A stretch of 64,000 nucleotides of DNA from an uncultured Olsenella sp. (GTDB taxonomy: Bacteria; Actinomycetota; Coriobacteriia; Coriobacteriales; Atopobiaceae): assembly GCA_949290055.1 (NCBI GenBank), contig CASEQJ010000004.1, positions 1-64,000 of the forward strand, given 5' to 3'. Positions 47,783 through 57,100 of the stretch are shown here, piece after piece (position 1 is the first letter of the stretch; each line of letters opens with the position of its first letter). A program made the position numbers and the translations under genes. The notes beneath the pieces were generated by a model. The model worked only from the letters and a program-made list of their open reading frames with translations, was not told where the DNA came from and did not search any database.

Positions 47783-48475
47783 ATGCTTGAAGGCGTGTCC
47801 TACTCCGTCCACATGGACCTCGAGGGGTTCCGTGACCTCTTCCGCGCCCAGCAGATTCGCTACACCCGAAAGCTCGGGATTCTCTGTGCCGTGCTTTTTG
47901 GGTTCATGACCATCGCTTCCGTCTTCGCGTGCCTTTCCGCCCCCTCTGTCGAGATGGTCGGGGGCGCGCTGCTCTTCGTGGCGCTTCTCGTGTTTGGCGT
48001 CGTGATGGCGGTGCGTCCGCCGCTCATGCTCGCAACGCGCGCGGGCGTGGTGCGGAGGTGGTTTGCGCAGCGAGGCGTCGCCGGCACGGGCGACGACCAG
48101 CTCGGCCAGCTCGTTGCCGACTACACGGTGACCCTCTCCGCGTTTGGCTTCACGGAGGCCTCGAGCACCGCAACGCTCAACATACCCTGGTTTGCCCTCG
48201 ACGCTCGCCCGGTTGCGGGCGACAACGGGACCTACTTCGTGCTGGCAAAGGGCAAGGAGGCCTCTCTTGCCTATAACCTCATGGGAATCAATTGGGCGTT
48301 TCGCAACGAGGACGCCTCGGGCGTGCTCTTTCTCCCGCGAGAGCTTGTCGAGAAGAACCCGGGGCTCGTTGACGAGACGTCCTTCGCGATCAAGGACGCC
48401 CGCCGGCGCTATCTCGGTCGCGGCAAGCGGCCCATCGAGGACAAGCAGCTCGCCTCGTGGCTGGCGGCGAAGTAG
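47783..48475 (+). CDS. YcxB-like membrane protein (paralogue of 51061 gene)
   Basis: This is a 230-residue protein with two adjacent hydrophobic segments (about residues 33-53 and 60-80), then a cytosolic domain ending in TYFVLAKGKEASLAYNLMGI and VLFLPRELVEKNPGL, a YcxB/PH-like arrangement. It is colinear with and clearly similar to the protein at 51061-51780 (shared GTYFVLAKGKEAS, GINWAFR, VLFLP, EKNPGLV). The function is unknown. The start ATG 47783 has GAAAGGG six bases upstream; ATG 47750 lies inside an inverted repeat and is less likely. It stands at the edge of the secretion locus. Confidence 0.7.
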   Translation: MLEGVSYSVHMDLEGFRDLFRAQQIRYTRKLGILCAVLFGFMTIASVFACLSAPSVEMVGGALLFVALLVFGVVMAVRPPLMLATRAGVVRRWFAQRGVAGTGDDQLGQLVADYTVTLSAFGFTEASSTATLNIPWFALDARPVAGDNGTYFVLAKGKEASLAYNLMGINWAFRNEDASGVLFLPRELVEKNPGLVDETSFAIKDARRRYLGRGKRPIEDKQLASWLAAK

Positions 48476-48524
48476 AAAGCCCCGTCCCGTACTTGGCGGG
48501 CCTATCGGCTTGAAGTGAGTTGGC

Positions 48525-49499
48525 ATGTTTTTCGTCAGAAAGAAGACGAGCCTCGCCGAGCTCCCGCTCGAAGAGGTGCGTTTCTCGAGCGAGGACCTGT
48601 TCTGCCTGCTTGGCGGCAACGACACCTGCATGGTGGCATGCGGGCCGATGCGGCTCAGGCTGGACATCGTCGAGCGTGATCGGCCGGATCTCGGTCCCTG
48701 GAAGCGCAACCTCATCAATCGCCATGCTGATGCGGGCTGGGTGGACGCCGAGGGCAACCCGTGCTTGGAGCTTGCCCGCGCCATCGACGCCCTGGGACAG
48801 ATGGGCGTCGCCATTTCCTACGAGCAGAACATTCGTAAGCGTAAGGCGGGCGTCGTGCTCGGCGAGCGTGGGGCCGTCGGCGTCGTGAGGGCGTCGGGCG
48901 TCAGGGACGGCTGGTACCTGCGACCCTTCCCAGAGGATCGCTCGCTGTGGCCGGCTCGCTTCTGCGAGATCTTCCCGGCCGTCGATTTCCCCTTCGGGCC
49001 GGCGCAGCGCGAGTACCACGCGACGCTCGTGGAGCCGCGGGGCGAGGACGTCGTGCGGGGGTTCCGCCAGGGCGACGAGCCCTACCTGCGGGCCTACGCG
49101 CTGCGCAACGGCGTCGACCCGGACCTGCTCGCCGCGATGGGCGACGCGATACGGGAAGACCCCGACCGACCGGCGTTCGCCGTCTTCGACTACCGGGGCT
49201 GCGAGCCGGACCTGTCGATGGGGTGGCGCTACTTCGGCGAGGCGGTGGGCCACGTCCGCGTCCGGGGCGTGACGCTCCTGTCCGAGCTGGGAGCGGTGTT
49301 CTCGGACTGTCACGCATGGCGCCCGGGGATGCCTGAGAACTGGCTTTCCGATATTGACCGATATCGCAAGGAGTCCCTCTTCTACTCCTTCGACTTCTAC
49401 CGCTCCGGGGACCTCCTCGAGGCCCTCTCGCACGCGCCGGCGTACCCCGAGGCCGTCGCGGCGGGCGAGGACCCGGGCCTTCCGATACGGTGGGGGTAG
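48525..49499 (+). CDS. Unrecognised protein, possibly EspG-like secretion chaperone
   Basis: This is a 324-residue soluble protein. I do not recognise it with certainty. The order of features (a leading Leu-rich region, GWVDAEGNPCLELARAIDAL, KAGVVLGERGAVGVVRASG, WYLRPFPEDRSLWPARFCEI) resembles actinobacterial EspG-type chaperones that bind type VII secretion substrates, and the location upstream of WXG100 and LXG-like genes agrees. This is inference; the alternative is a Coriobacteriia-specific protein. It is followed after three bases by a degraded ettA 3' fragment. Confidence 0.45.
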   Translation: MFFVRKKTSLAELPLEEVRFSSEDLFCLLGGNDTCMVACGPMRLRLDIVERDRPDLGPWKRNLINRHADAGWVDAEGNPCLELARAIDALGQMGVAISYEQNIRKRKAGVVLGERGAVGVVRASGVRDGWYLRPFPEDRSLWPARFCEIFPAVDFPFGPAQREYHATLVEPRGEDVVRGFRQGDEPYLRAYALRNGVDPDLLAAMGDAIREDPDRPAFAVFDYRGCEPDLSMGWRYFGEAVGHVRVRGVTLLSELGAVFSDCHAWRPGMPENWLSDIDRYRKESLFYSFDFYRSGDLLEALSHAPAYPEAVAAGEDPGLPIRWG

Positions 49500-49502
49500 G
49501 TG

Positions 49503-49613
49503 GCCACGGTGCCGTTCCTGAGGAGGAGGGTCGAGGCCAAGCGGGCCTTCGCCGACCTCGGCGTGGACGCCGCCAAGCCCCACCGCCTGCGCCGCAAGCT
49601 GACGCGCGACTAG
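49503..49613 (+). pseudogene. Remnant of an ettA 3' end
   Basis: A short open stretch ending in TAG (49611-49613) reads KRAFADLGVDAAKPHRLRRK then LTRD, nearly identical to the end of EttA (LGADAAKPHRLHRKLTRD) encoded at 47677. The rest of ettA is missing. It therefore marks a past duplication of the ettA-to-YcxB-like segment or a recombination join. Confidence 0.75.
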
Positions 49614-49748
49614 GTACGGGGGCGGCGCATGTCGCCGCCCCGCCGTCTGCCGAGAAAACCAATGCCCCTTGCCAGAGCTAACGTTTCTCTTACGGAGCAC
49701 AGATGGCGCTTGGCCTACGGTTGCCAAAGAAAGGACGGAGGAGGGCGG

Positions 49749-50030
49749 ATGTCGGGATCAATCTCGAGCGACCTCCAGAGGGCATGCTAAGAAGCCGCGG
49801 TTCTCCGTGCCGCGGCATGCGCGCCCGCGAGGCTCATGTGTCAGGCCGAGGCGTCCGGAGCCTCTGCGGCCTCGCGTCACGATGTCGCGGCGGACGACTA
49901 CCGCCGTGCGGCAAGGGTTCAGGTGGAGGCCGTAATCAGGGATTCAGGGGCCCTCGAGGACGTTGCCCATGCCCTCAGTGATGTGGATGAGCTGGCAGCC
50001 AACCTCATCCGGAACGTGATCGCACCATGA
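49749..50030 (+). pseudogene. Broken small helical protein, partner-type of LXG effectors (in-frame TAA at codon 14)
   Basis: A strong ribosome site (GGACGGAGGAGGG) precedes ATG 49749, reading MSGSISSDLQRAC and then TAA (49788-49790). The same frame stays open beyond the stop for 79 more codons, helical and Ala-rich, ending LAANLIRNVIAP. Its TGA overlaps the next start (ATGA at 50027). The simplest reading is a 92-residue helical protein interrupted by a nonsense mutation. A shorter product from ATG 49836 (64 residues) is possible but has only a weak ribosome site. Size, helicity and coupling fit the small partners of LXG-type substrates. Confidence 0.55.
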
Positions 50031-50912
50031 AGGGGCAAGACGCGCGGGCCTGTGCGCTCCGCGAGGAGTATGAGCGTGACCGACGGGAGCTGAAGGAGCG
50101 TGTCCTTGAGCTGCGCGAGCAGTCCCGCAGACTCGGCGACGCACTTGAAGAGGTCCGCGACGTCGTTGGGGTGGTCTCGCGCGGTGACGCGGAGGCCTTT
50201 GTTGGGACGTCGCGCACGCGCGACGAGCTGGAGACCGCGGGCGCGGAGGCCGCCGTGCGGGTGAGCGCCAGGTTCGACGAGGCCCTGGACGACGTAAAGG
50301 CCGTTCCGCGCCTACGTCGGCGCCTCGGACGAGAGCAGGCTCATCAAGGGCCCCCACGACGACCTCTCCCAGTACCTCTTCAAGGGGCGCGCGGAGCGGC
50401 CCTTCATGGAGGCGCTGCGCGCCTGCCCCGGCCTCGCGGGCTGCTCGGCGACGCTCAGGTACACCCGCTTCGACGGGCGCGCCTGGGGGCCGGGCGAGTT
50501 CGGCGAGTACATGGGCTCCGGCCGAGACGGCGAGCCCTGCGTCGACGTGAACGTCATGGTGCCGCGCGACGGCGACGCGGCCTCCTGGGCCGAGGCCGCC
50601 GAGGCGGCCTTCGCGGCCATGTACGGGGTGGGGATGGCGATGCGCGCCAGGGTCGGCGTCGAGGGGGCCGATCCCTACAGGTCCGCTCTGCGCCTTCCCG
50701 ACATAGACGAGATGTTCCCCGCCACCAGGCGCGACCCGCCGACGGCGGCGCGGCTGGCGGAGGACTTCGAGCTTGCACTTACCTTCGACGAGCCGTACTC
50801 AACCCCCTGGGACGGCAACGGCAACCCGGACGGCGTGCCGCGTGACCCCAGCGATTCCCATTCTCGAGCCACCATCGAGTGGTTCGACGGCCACGGCCCG
50901 AACCGCTGGTAG
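50027..50912 (+). pseudogene. Frameshifted LXG-like type VII effector gene
   Basis: The first frame (50027 to about 50302) encodes a charged coiled coil (REEYERDRRELKERVLELRE) like the N-terminus of LXG effectors. At G50303 one extra base shifts the natural continuation to another frame, which reads FRAYVGASDESRLIKGPHDD then a compact C-terminal domain with DPYRSALRLPDIDEMFPATR and ends WFDGHGPNRW at 50912. Each frame shows gene-like composition only on its own side of 50303. The C-terminal domain is not one I recognise, so toxin activity is unproven. A sequencing error would restore a protein of about 295 residues. Confidence 0.6.
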
Positions 50913-51060
50913 ACCGCCGCAGCTCCGTCCACGCTCAACCCCCGCCACCTTGTGCTTGCCGGAATCTGTGCAATTCTGGACAGAGCACTTACGTCCCCTT
51001 GACACGATGCGGCCATGCTGTCCAGAGACCAGCTGACATGTTTAGGGGGAGGGAGCGCCT

Positions 51061-51780
51061 GTGGAGGGGAGCATCACGTACTCCGTGCGCATGGGTCTCG
51101 ACGGTTTCCGGGACCTCTTTCGCGCCCGGCAGCTCCGCTACATGCGGAAGCTCTTTTTCATGTGCACTTTCTTCCTCGCTCCTCTCGGGGCGCTTATGCT
51201 CGTTTCCGGGCTCACGGCGTTCCAGCCGGACGCCCTGCTCTACGGAGCCCTGTTCCTGGCCGCGGCAGTTGCGTGTGTCCTTTTCTCGCGCCGCCCCCCG
51301 CTGCTGCTCGCAACGCGCGAGCCCATCGTGCGCCGCTGGTTCTCCCAGCACGGCTCCCGCGACGCCTCCAGGCCCCCTCTGAGCGAGCTCACCGCGAGCT
51401 ATGAGGTGAGCCTTGACGAGTTTGGCTTCTGCGAGCGCTCCGTCTCGGGCGTCCTTCGCACCCCATGGCTCGCGCTCGACGAGCGGCCGGTCACTGGCGA
51501 GGAGGGGACCTACTTCGTTCTCGCCAAGGGCAAGGAGGCGTCGGTCGCCTACAACATGATTGGCATCAACTGGGCGTTTCGAGACGAGGACGTCTCGGGC
51601 GTGCTGTTCCTTCCCAACGAGGTCATCGAGAAGAACCCTGGGCTCGTGGAAGGCGTCCGCTCCTCCGTGCGCGAGGCTCGCGCCCGTTACCTGGGCACGG
51701 GAACGCAGGCCGCCGTCGACGGGTCGCTTTCTGCATGGATGAGGGGAGGGCCGGCGAGCTCGGAATCGACCGGCGCATAG
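51061..51780 (+). CDS. YcxB-like membrane protein (paralogue of 47783 gene)
   Basis: This is a 239-residue protein with two hydrophobic segments (about residues 31-52 and 58-78) and the same cytosolic domain as the 47783 protein (GTYFVLAKGKEASVAYNMIG, GINWAFRDEDVSGVLFLP). The C-terminus is extended by SSESTGA. It starts with GTG after GGGGGAGGGAG. The kinase gene follows 51 bases later. Paired copies on either side of the LXG remnants suggest duplication of the neighbourhood. Confidence 0.7.
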   Translation: MEGSITYSVRMGLDGFRDLFRARQLRYMRKLFFMCTFFLAPLGALMLVSGLTAFQPDALLYGALFLAAAVACVLFSRRPPLLLATREPIVRRWFSQHGSRDASRPPLSELTASYEVSLDEFGFCERSVSGVLRTPWLALDERPVTGEEGTYFVLAKGKEASVAYNMIGINWAFRDEDVSGVLFLPNEVIEKNPGLVEGVRSSVREARARYLGTGTQAAVDGSLSAWMRGGPASSESTGA

Positions 51781-51831
51781 GTCCCGCACCACTGAATGGC
51801 AAAGCAGCAGTCGATAGACTCAAGGAATCAC

Positions 51832-53631
51832 ATGGCAGACGAGGCGCGACAGATGGAGACGGGCGGCAAGGCGCTGAGTGAGATGCCCGAGAGGGCGGAC
51901 GCGGCGGATCAGCGCGTCGTGGGCGGGCGTTATCGTCTGCTCACCGTCATCGGCCGCGGCGGCATGTCGACGGTCTACCTCGCGCTCGACACGGCCCTCA
52001 ACAAGCAGTGGGCGGCCAAGGAGATCCGGCACGTCAGTGACCCCGTGCAGCGTGAGCTGATCGTCAACGGCATCGTGACCGAGGCGAACATGATCAAGCG
52101 CTTCGACCACCCTGCGATTCCCCGCATCGTCGACATCGTCGACGACGCGGGGACGCTCTACGTCATCATGGACTACGTGGAGGGCCGCACCCTCGAGGAC
52201 CTCCTCGTCGCGGGCGGTCCCCAGTCCGAGGATGACGTCGTGGACTGGGCGCTCCAGCTTTGCGAGGTGCTCGAGTACCTGCACACGAGCACGCCCCCGG
52301 TCATCTACCGTGACATGAAACCCTCCAACGTAATGCTCAAGCCCAACGGGCTCTTGCAGGTCATCGACTTCGGCATCGCCCGCGAGATGCGCGAGGACGG
52401 CCAGGGCGCAAGCGCCGCGATTGGCGACACGGTGCAGCTCGGCACCAGGGGCTTCGCGCCGCCCGAGCAGTACGGCGGAACGGCTCAGACCGACGCTCGC
52501 TCTGACGTCTACTCCCTGGGCGCCACCATGTACAACCTGCTCACCGACAAGAGCCCCGCCGAGCCGCCCTACGAGATGCTCCCCCTGCGCCAGGTGCGAC
52601 CTGAGCTCTCCCAGGGCATCGAGCGTATCGTCGCCCGCGCGACGCAGGCCAACCCGGACGACCGCTACCAGGACTGCGCGGAGATGGCCTACGATCTCGC
52701 CCACTACAAGGAGCAGGACGACGCGGCGCGCAGCCGCCTCAAGAGGACCTGGCACACGTTTGTCGGTCTTGCCACGGCAACCGTTGTGGCGTTCGTCGTT
52801 GGCGTCTCGGGAACGGTGGGGCGCATCGTCGCCACCGACGGAGACTACGGCCACTGGATGCAGATCGCCGAGCAGAGCCCGGACGAGGCGGAGTCGACGG
52901 AGGCCTACCTGCGCGCCACCGAAATCCGGCCCGGCGACGTCAATCCCTACCTCGGTCTGGTTGGCCGCTACCGGGCGGACCTGACCTTCTCGCCTGAGGA
53001 GGAGGCGCAGCTGCGCTCGGCGGTGCTGCCCAACCTCACCGCCCTCGAGGGCTCGCCCGCCTACGCTGACCTGGCCTTCGAGATTGGGAAGCTCTACTGG
53101 TATAGCTACGACGTCGATCCGGCGGAGGCGGCCTCGCTCGACCGCACCGAGCAGCAGGAGGGCCGCTCTGCGAGGATTCGCGCCGCGGAGCAGTGGATGG
53201 ACGCCGCCGCGTCCGACCCTGAGTTCGAGGACCAGGCCCTCGCGCGGACCTACGCGAACATCGCCGACTTCAACGCATCCATCGTTCCCCTCATCAACGA
53301 GGGGTCCGACGAGGGCCTCTACGCTCCCTACTTCGCCGAGCTCCAGGCCCTGGTGGAGAGCATGGCGGCAGAGGACAACGACGTCATGAGGCTCGAAGCG
53401 GCGAACCTCGCGCTCGACGCGCTGAGGACCTACCCGAGGAAGTTCCGCGCGGACGACGTCACCCAGGATGACATGGAGGCTCTCGCGCAGAGCGCGGTCT
53501 CCCTTGCCGGCCAGGTTGAGCCGACGACCAGCCTTTTGGACGCGGAGCGCGAGCGCGCCCTCTCATCGGCTGACGACGTGAGCCTGGCGGTGGCAAACGC
53601 CTTTGTGGACGCAAGGGGGGCGCGGCGATGA
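51832..53631 (+). CDS. Membrane Ser/Thr protein kinase of the secretion locus
   Basis: This is a 599-residue Hanks-type kinase. The kinase domain is about residues 30-295: Gly-rich IGRGGMSTVYLA, Lys in WAAKEI (about 62), catalytic loop VIYRDMKPSNVML (about 158), DFGIAREM, and GTRGFAPPEQYG. A membrane segment follows (about 306-328, GLATATVVAFVVGVSG), then an extracellular helical TPR-like region (about 335-590) without PASTA repeats. The start ATG 51832 has AAGGA five bases upstream. Its TGA overlaps the next ATG (ATGA). It probably phosphorylates Thr residues recognised by the FHA domain of EssC encoded downstream; this is inference. Confidence 0.9.
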   Translation: MADEARQMETGGKALSEMPERADAADQRVVGGRYRLLTVIGRGGMSTVYLALDTALNKQWAAKEIRHVSDPVQRELIVNGIVTEANMIKRFDHPAIPRIVDIVDDAGTLYVIMDYVEGRTLEDLLVAGGPQSEDDVVDWALQLCEVLEYLHTSTPPVIYRDMKPSNVMLKPNGLLQVIDFGIAREMREDGQGASAAIGDTVQLGTRGFAPPEQYGGTAQTDARSDVYSLGATMYNLLTDKSPAEPPYEMLPLRQVRPELSQGIERIVARATQANPDDRYQDCAEMAYDLAHYKEQDDAARSRLKRTWHTFVGLATATVVAFVVGVSGTVGRIVATDGDYGHWMQIAEQSPDEAESTEAYLRATEIRPGDVNPYLGLVGRYRADLTFSPEEEAQLRSAVLPNLTALEGSPAYADLAFEIGKLYWYSYDVDPAEAASLDRTEQQEGRSARIRAAEQWMDAAASDPEFEDQALARTYANIADFNASIVPLINEGSDEGLYAPYFAELQALVESMAAEDNDVMRLEAANLALDALRTYPRKFRADDVTQDDMEALAQSAVSLAGQVEPTTSLLDAERERALSSADDVSLAVANAFVDARGARR

Positions 53632-54128
53632 GTGCTCAGACGTTTGCAGCCATCGAGGCGGGAGGCTACGCCCTTGCCGCCATCCTGCTCATGGCGACGG
53701 CTATCTACTTCTTCACGCGCCACGTGCTCGCCGTGCGCGACGAGCTCACCGGACGTGCGGCCCGCAGAGCGATCGAGGAGCTTCGCTCTGGCGGCATCTC
53801 CCGTCCCGTCGCCGACATGGCGCGCGGAGGCGGCCGGGGCGCCTCGGAGAGCGGCAGCCTCCACGTCCGCTTCGCGGGGCGCACGTCCTCGCGCAGAGTG
53901 ACGACCGGGCCGAGAAGGACGGGCGGCATGGCGGCCTTCCAGACAACGGGGTCGCTTACCCCGACCGGGTCAACGCTCGCGACCGCTGCTGCCCCCTCCG
54001 AGGCGGGCACCACCCTGCTTTCCGTCGACGCGCCCTCCGAGGCGGGCACCACCCTGCTCTCGTCAGCTGACGACGCACCCTCCGAGTCCGGTACCACCCT
54101 GCTCTCGGGAGGTGATACGGATGGGTGA
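53628..54128 (+). CDS. Membrane protein with three Ser/Thr-rich TTLL repeats (candidate kinase substrate)
   Basis: This is a 166-residue protein. One N-terminal membrane segment (about residues 8-30, GGYALAAILLMATAIYFFTRHV) is followed by a basic cytosolic part and a C-terminal tail with three near-identical repeats APSEAGTTLLS (ending at residues about 134, 146 and 161). E-x-x-T-T-x-L type sequences are phosphorylated by bacterial Ser/Thr kinases and then bound by FHA domains, as in GarA-like systems. It is translationally coupled to the kinase gene (ATGA) and overlaps the next gene by eight bases. Confidence 0.75.
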   Translation: MSAQTFAAIEAGGYALAAILLMATAIYFFTRHVLAVRDELTGRAARRAIEELRSGGISRPVADMARGGGRGASESGSLHVRFAGRTSSRRVTTGPRRTGGMAAFQTTGSLTPTGSTLATAAAPSEAGTTLLSVDAPSEAGTTLLSSADDAPSESGTTLLSGGDTDG

Positions 54129-57100
54129 TAGGCAGCGCCGCCTCACATGGCGCGTCCTGACGCTTGCCCTTGCTCTCGCGGCCGTCCTCGCGGGGCTCCC
54201 CTCTGGCGCCTCCGTCGCGCTTGCGGACCTCGCCGGCGAGGGCTCTCCCGCGCAGGCAGGCGAGCAGCAGCCGGGCGAGGCGACCGAGACGCCAGAGACG
54301 CCCGGCGCGCCCGCCTCCCCTCGGCCGAGCGAGGAGTCCACGGGCCCGTCCGAGCCCGAGCCCGTGCCTGCGCCGCAGCAGGGGACGCCCGAGGTCACCC
54401 TCAACGTCCCCGACGACGCGGCGGACCGCCTCGCCGTGCCCTACGGCGTGAACCTCGCGGCGTGGCTCAACCGCCAGGACGCCCTCTACCTCATTGGCGA
54501 GAAGGGCGAGAGCCCCCAGCCTGTCGCGGCGGCGCAGCTGGCGCAGAGCTACTTCGCTAACGGGGCCGGCCCGCTGAGGCTCGCGGACGGGCTTACGGCG
54601 TACCCGGTCGCGGGCGTGGAGCCCGGGAGCGCGCTGGCGTGGGAGGAGCTTGCCGAGGAGGGCTCCGTCACGCTGCCGGACCTCGCGGGCCTTGGCAAGG
54701 CCGTGACGCTGCCTGCCGCGCCCCAGGCTCCCGAGGACGTCGCGCTCGCTCCGAGCGAGGTGCTTGACGACCTGCGCGTCTCCGCCGAGGGCGGGGACCC
54801 GCGCGTCCCGGCCGTGACGCCCAGCGACGACGGCCCGGTCGTGTGGCTGCGCGCGGGCGACACGACCCTCTCCACTGTGTACCCCCTCGAGGACGGCGAC
54901 CCCGCGCCCCTCTCGGACAGCTTCGCCCTCAACGCTGACGGCACCTTCTCGTCTGACTCCGCCGGTAGCTCCCTTGCCGTCTCCGGCCTGACGGACGCCT
55001 ACGTCAAGCTGCCCGAGGACGTCACGCTCCCCGACGGCACGGCGCTCCCCGCGGGCCAGGTGCTGCGCGTGCGCCCGCGCGCCGACCTGGGCGCGCCCGA
55101 GCTGGGCGAGCTCTCGGCGCTCAACGCGGACGGAACCGAGCTCTCCGCCGAGAGGAACTGGATCGACGACGGCCTGCTCACCGTTGGCGCGGATGGCATC
55201 GTCGTCACGGCTGTCGTGAGCGACCCCGCCGTTGCGGGGACGCCGGCCGCCAACGAGGCGACGTCCGGCGTCGACCCCAGCTCCCTGGCGCTCTCGATCG
55301 GCGGAAAGACCGTGCCGGGCTCCCTTGAGAACGGCGTCGCCACCTTCTCCCTCTCCGCGAGCACGGTCGGCACGGGGACCCTCTCCCTCTCGGACGCCGC
55401 GATCAGCGTCTCCGACGTCGCCGGCAACGAGTGGAGCACGCCGCTTTCCGACGCCGCCGACCTGGCCGGCATCACGGGCCTGCGCGTGATCGACGCCTCC
55501 AGCCAGAGCTGGCTGCCCAAGGTGAGCGTCAGCGCCCGCGACGAGGCTGACCGGCCCGTGGCCGACGGCGCCTGCGTCCAGACGGACGAGGTGACGGTCG
55601 AGTTCACGGTGAGCGACCCGCTCCTCGGCGACCTGCTCGAGAACGAGAGCTGGCTCGCCTGCGACCCGCTGAGCGTGACGATCGACGGCGTTGAGACGAG
55701 CGTCGACCCCGCTACCCTCACCTGCCTGGGCAGCACCAGCTACGCCGCGACGGTGGGAGCGATCGAGGGCGAGGGCCGGCACACCGTCAAGGTCAGCTAC
55801 GGCGGCGTGGGCGCCTGGCTCCCGCTGCTCGGCGACCTCTGGGAGAGCGACGAGACGAGCTTCCTCATCGACCGCACGGCCCCGCAGGTGACGGGCGCCG
55901 CGCTCGAGACCCCCGCCGAGGACGGCCAGATTGCCGAGCTCTCGAGCGGCGCGCGCGTGCTCCTTAGCGGCGAGAACGCAATCGAGCTCACGGTCGAGGA
56001 CCTCGCCCAGACCGAGGGTGTCGAGACCTCGGGCGTCGCGTCAGTGAGCGCGACGCTCGTCCGCCACGAGGTCGAGGGCGACAAGGGCACCGAGGTTGAC
56101 CTCGGCGAGCTTGGGACCAGCGGAGACGGTGCCTACGTCATCGAGCTCGACGATGCTGGGTACTACCCGCTCTCGGACATCAAGATCACGATGACGGACA
56201 AGGCGGGCGTGAGCTCCACCGTGACGCTCTCTGAGGTCGACGCCGTCAGGGCGTGGTCCTTCTCGGCCGTGCTCGTGGATACGGGCTCGAAGGATTCCGG
56301 ACCTGTTGGGGACGGCTTTGCGATCGAGACCCCCGAGGGCACGCCCGCCGAGGCAGTGTCCGAGGGCTTCTACCCGGCTGGCTCCCAGGTCAGTTTCACC
56401 CTGAGCGACCATTGGTTCTGGGTCCGCTCGGGTACGGCGGCCTTCTCGAAGTCCATCTCGGGAACCTTCGATGGCCCGGAGGGGGTCGAGGCGCTTCCCG
56501 CTGACATGGCGACGAGCGGCTTTGTGGCTGTGACGGGCGGCCGGGACCTCTGGCGCCGCGTGCTGCCCCTCGGAGAGGGCGGCACGCTCGCCGACGGCTG
56601 GTACTCCCTTGCCTTTTCCTATCGGGGCTGGGAGGATGCAGAGCTCGAGTTTGGCGTGGACACCACCGAGCCGCGCCTGACCGACGCCGAGCTTGCCGAT
56701 CCTGTCGACCCCGATAGCGTGGCCGAGCTCGCCGACGGGCGCACCGTGCTCGCAGGCGGCGAGCGGACGATTCGCGTTCGCGTTCAGGACCTGCTGCCGC
56801 GCGACTCCTACGAGGGCGTCAGCGTCGAGGGGATGAACGAGGGCCACGTCTCGGGCGTCGACGAGGACACCCTTGAGGTGACGATCCGGCCTGCCACGAG
56901 CGCGGACGGGACTGAGCTCGCGAAGCCCGTGACGATGCCGCTCAACGCGGACGAGCGCGGCTGGGCGGAGTTCACCCTCAAGAACGAGGGCCTCTACGAT
57001 CTGGATCACATCACCGTCAACGCTTATGACGTCTGCGGCAACCTCCTCACCACCACGCTTGCCGACTACGTTGCCACGCTCGACGAGGAGGAAGCTGCCG

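Noticed and set aside
50303-50303. Programmed +1 frameshift in the LXG-like gene
   Set aside because: No slippery heptamer or stimulatory structure is evident, and the neighbouring partner gene also has a nonsense codon, so mutation or sequencing error is simpler.
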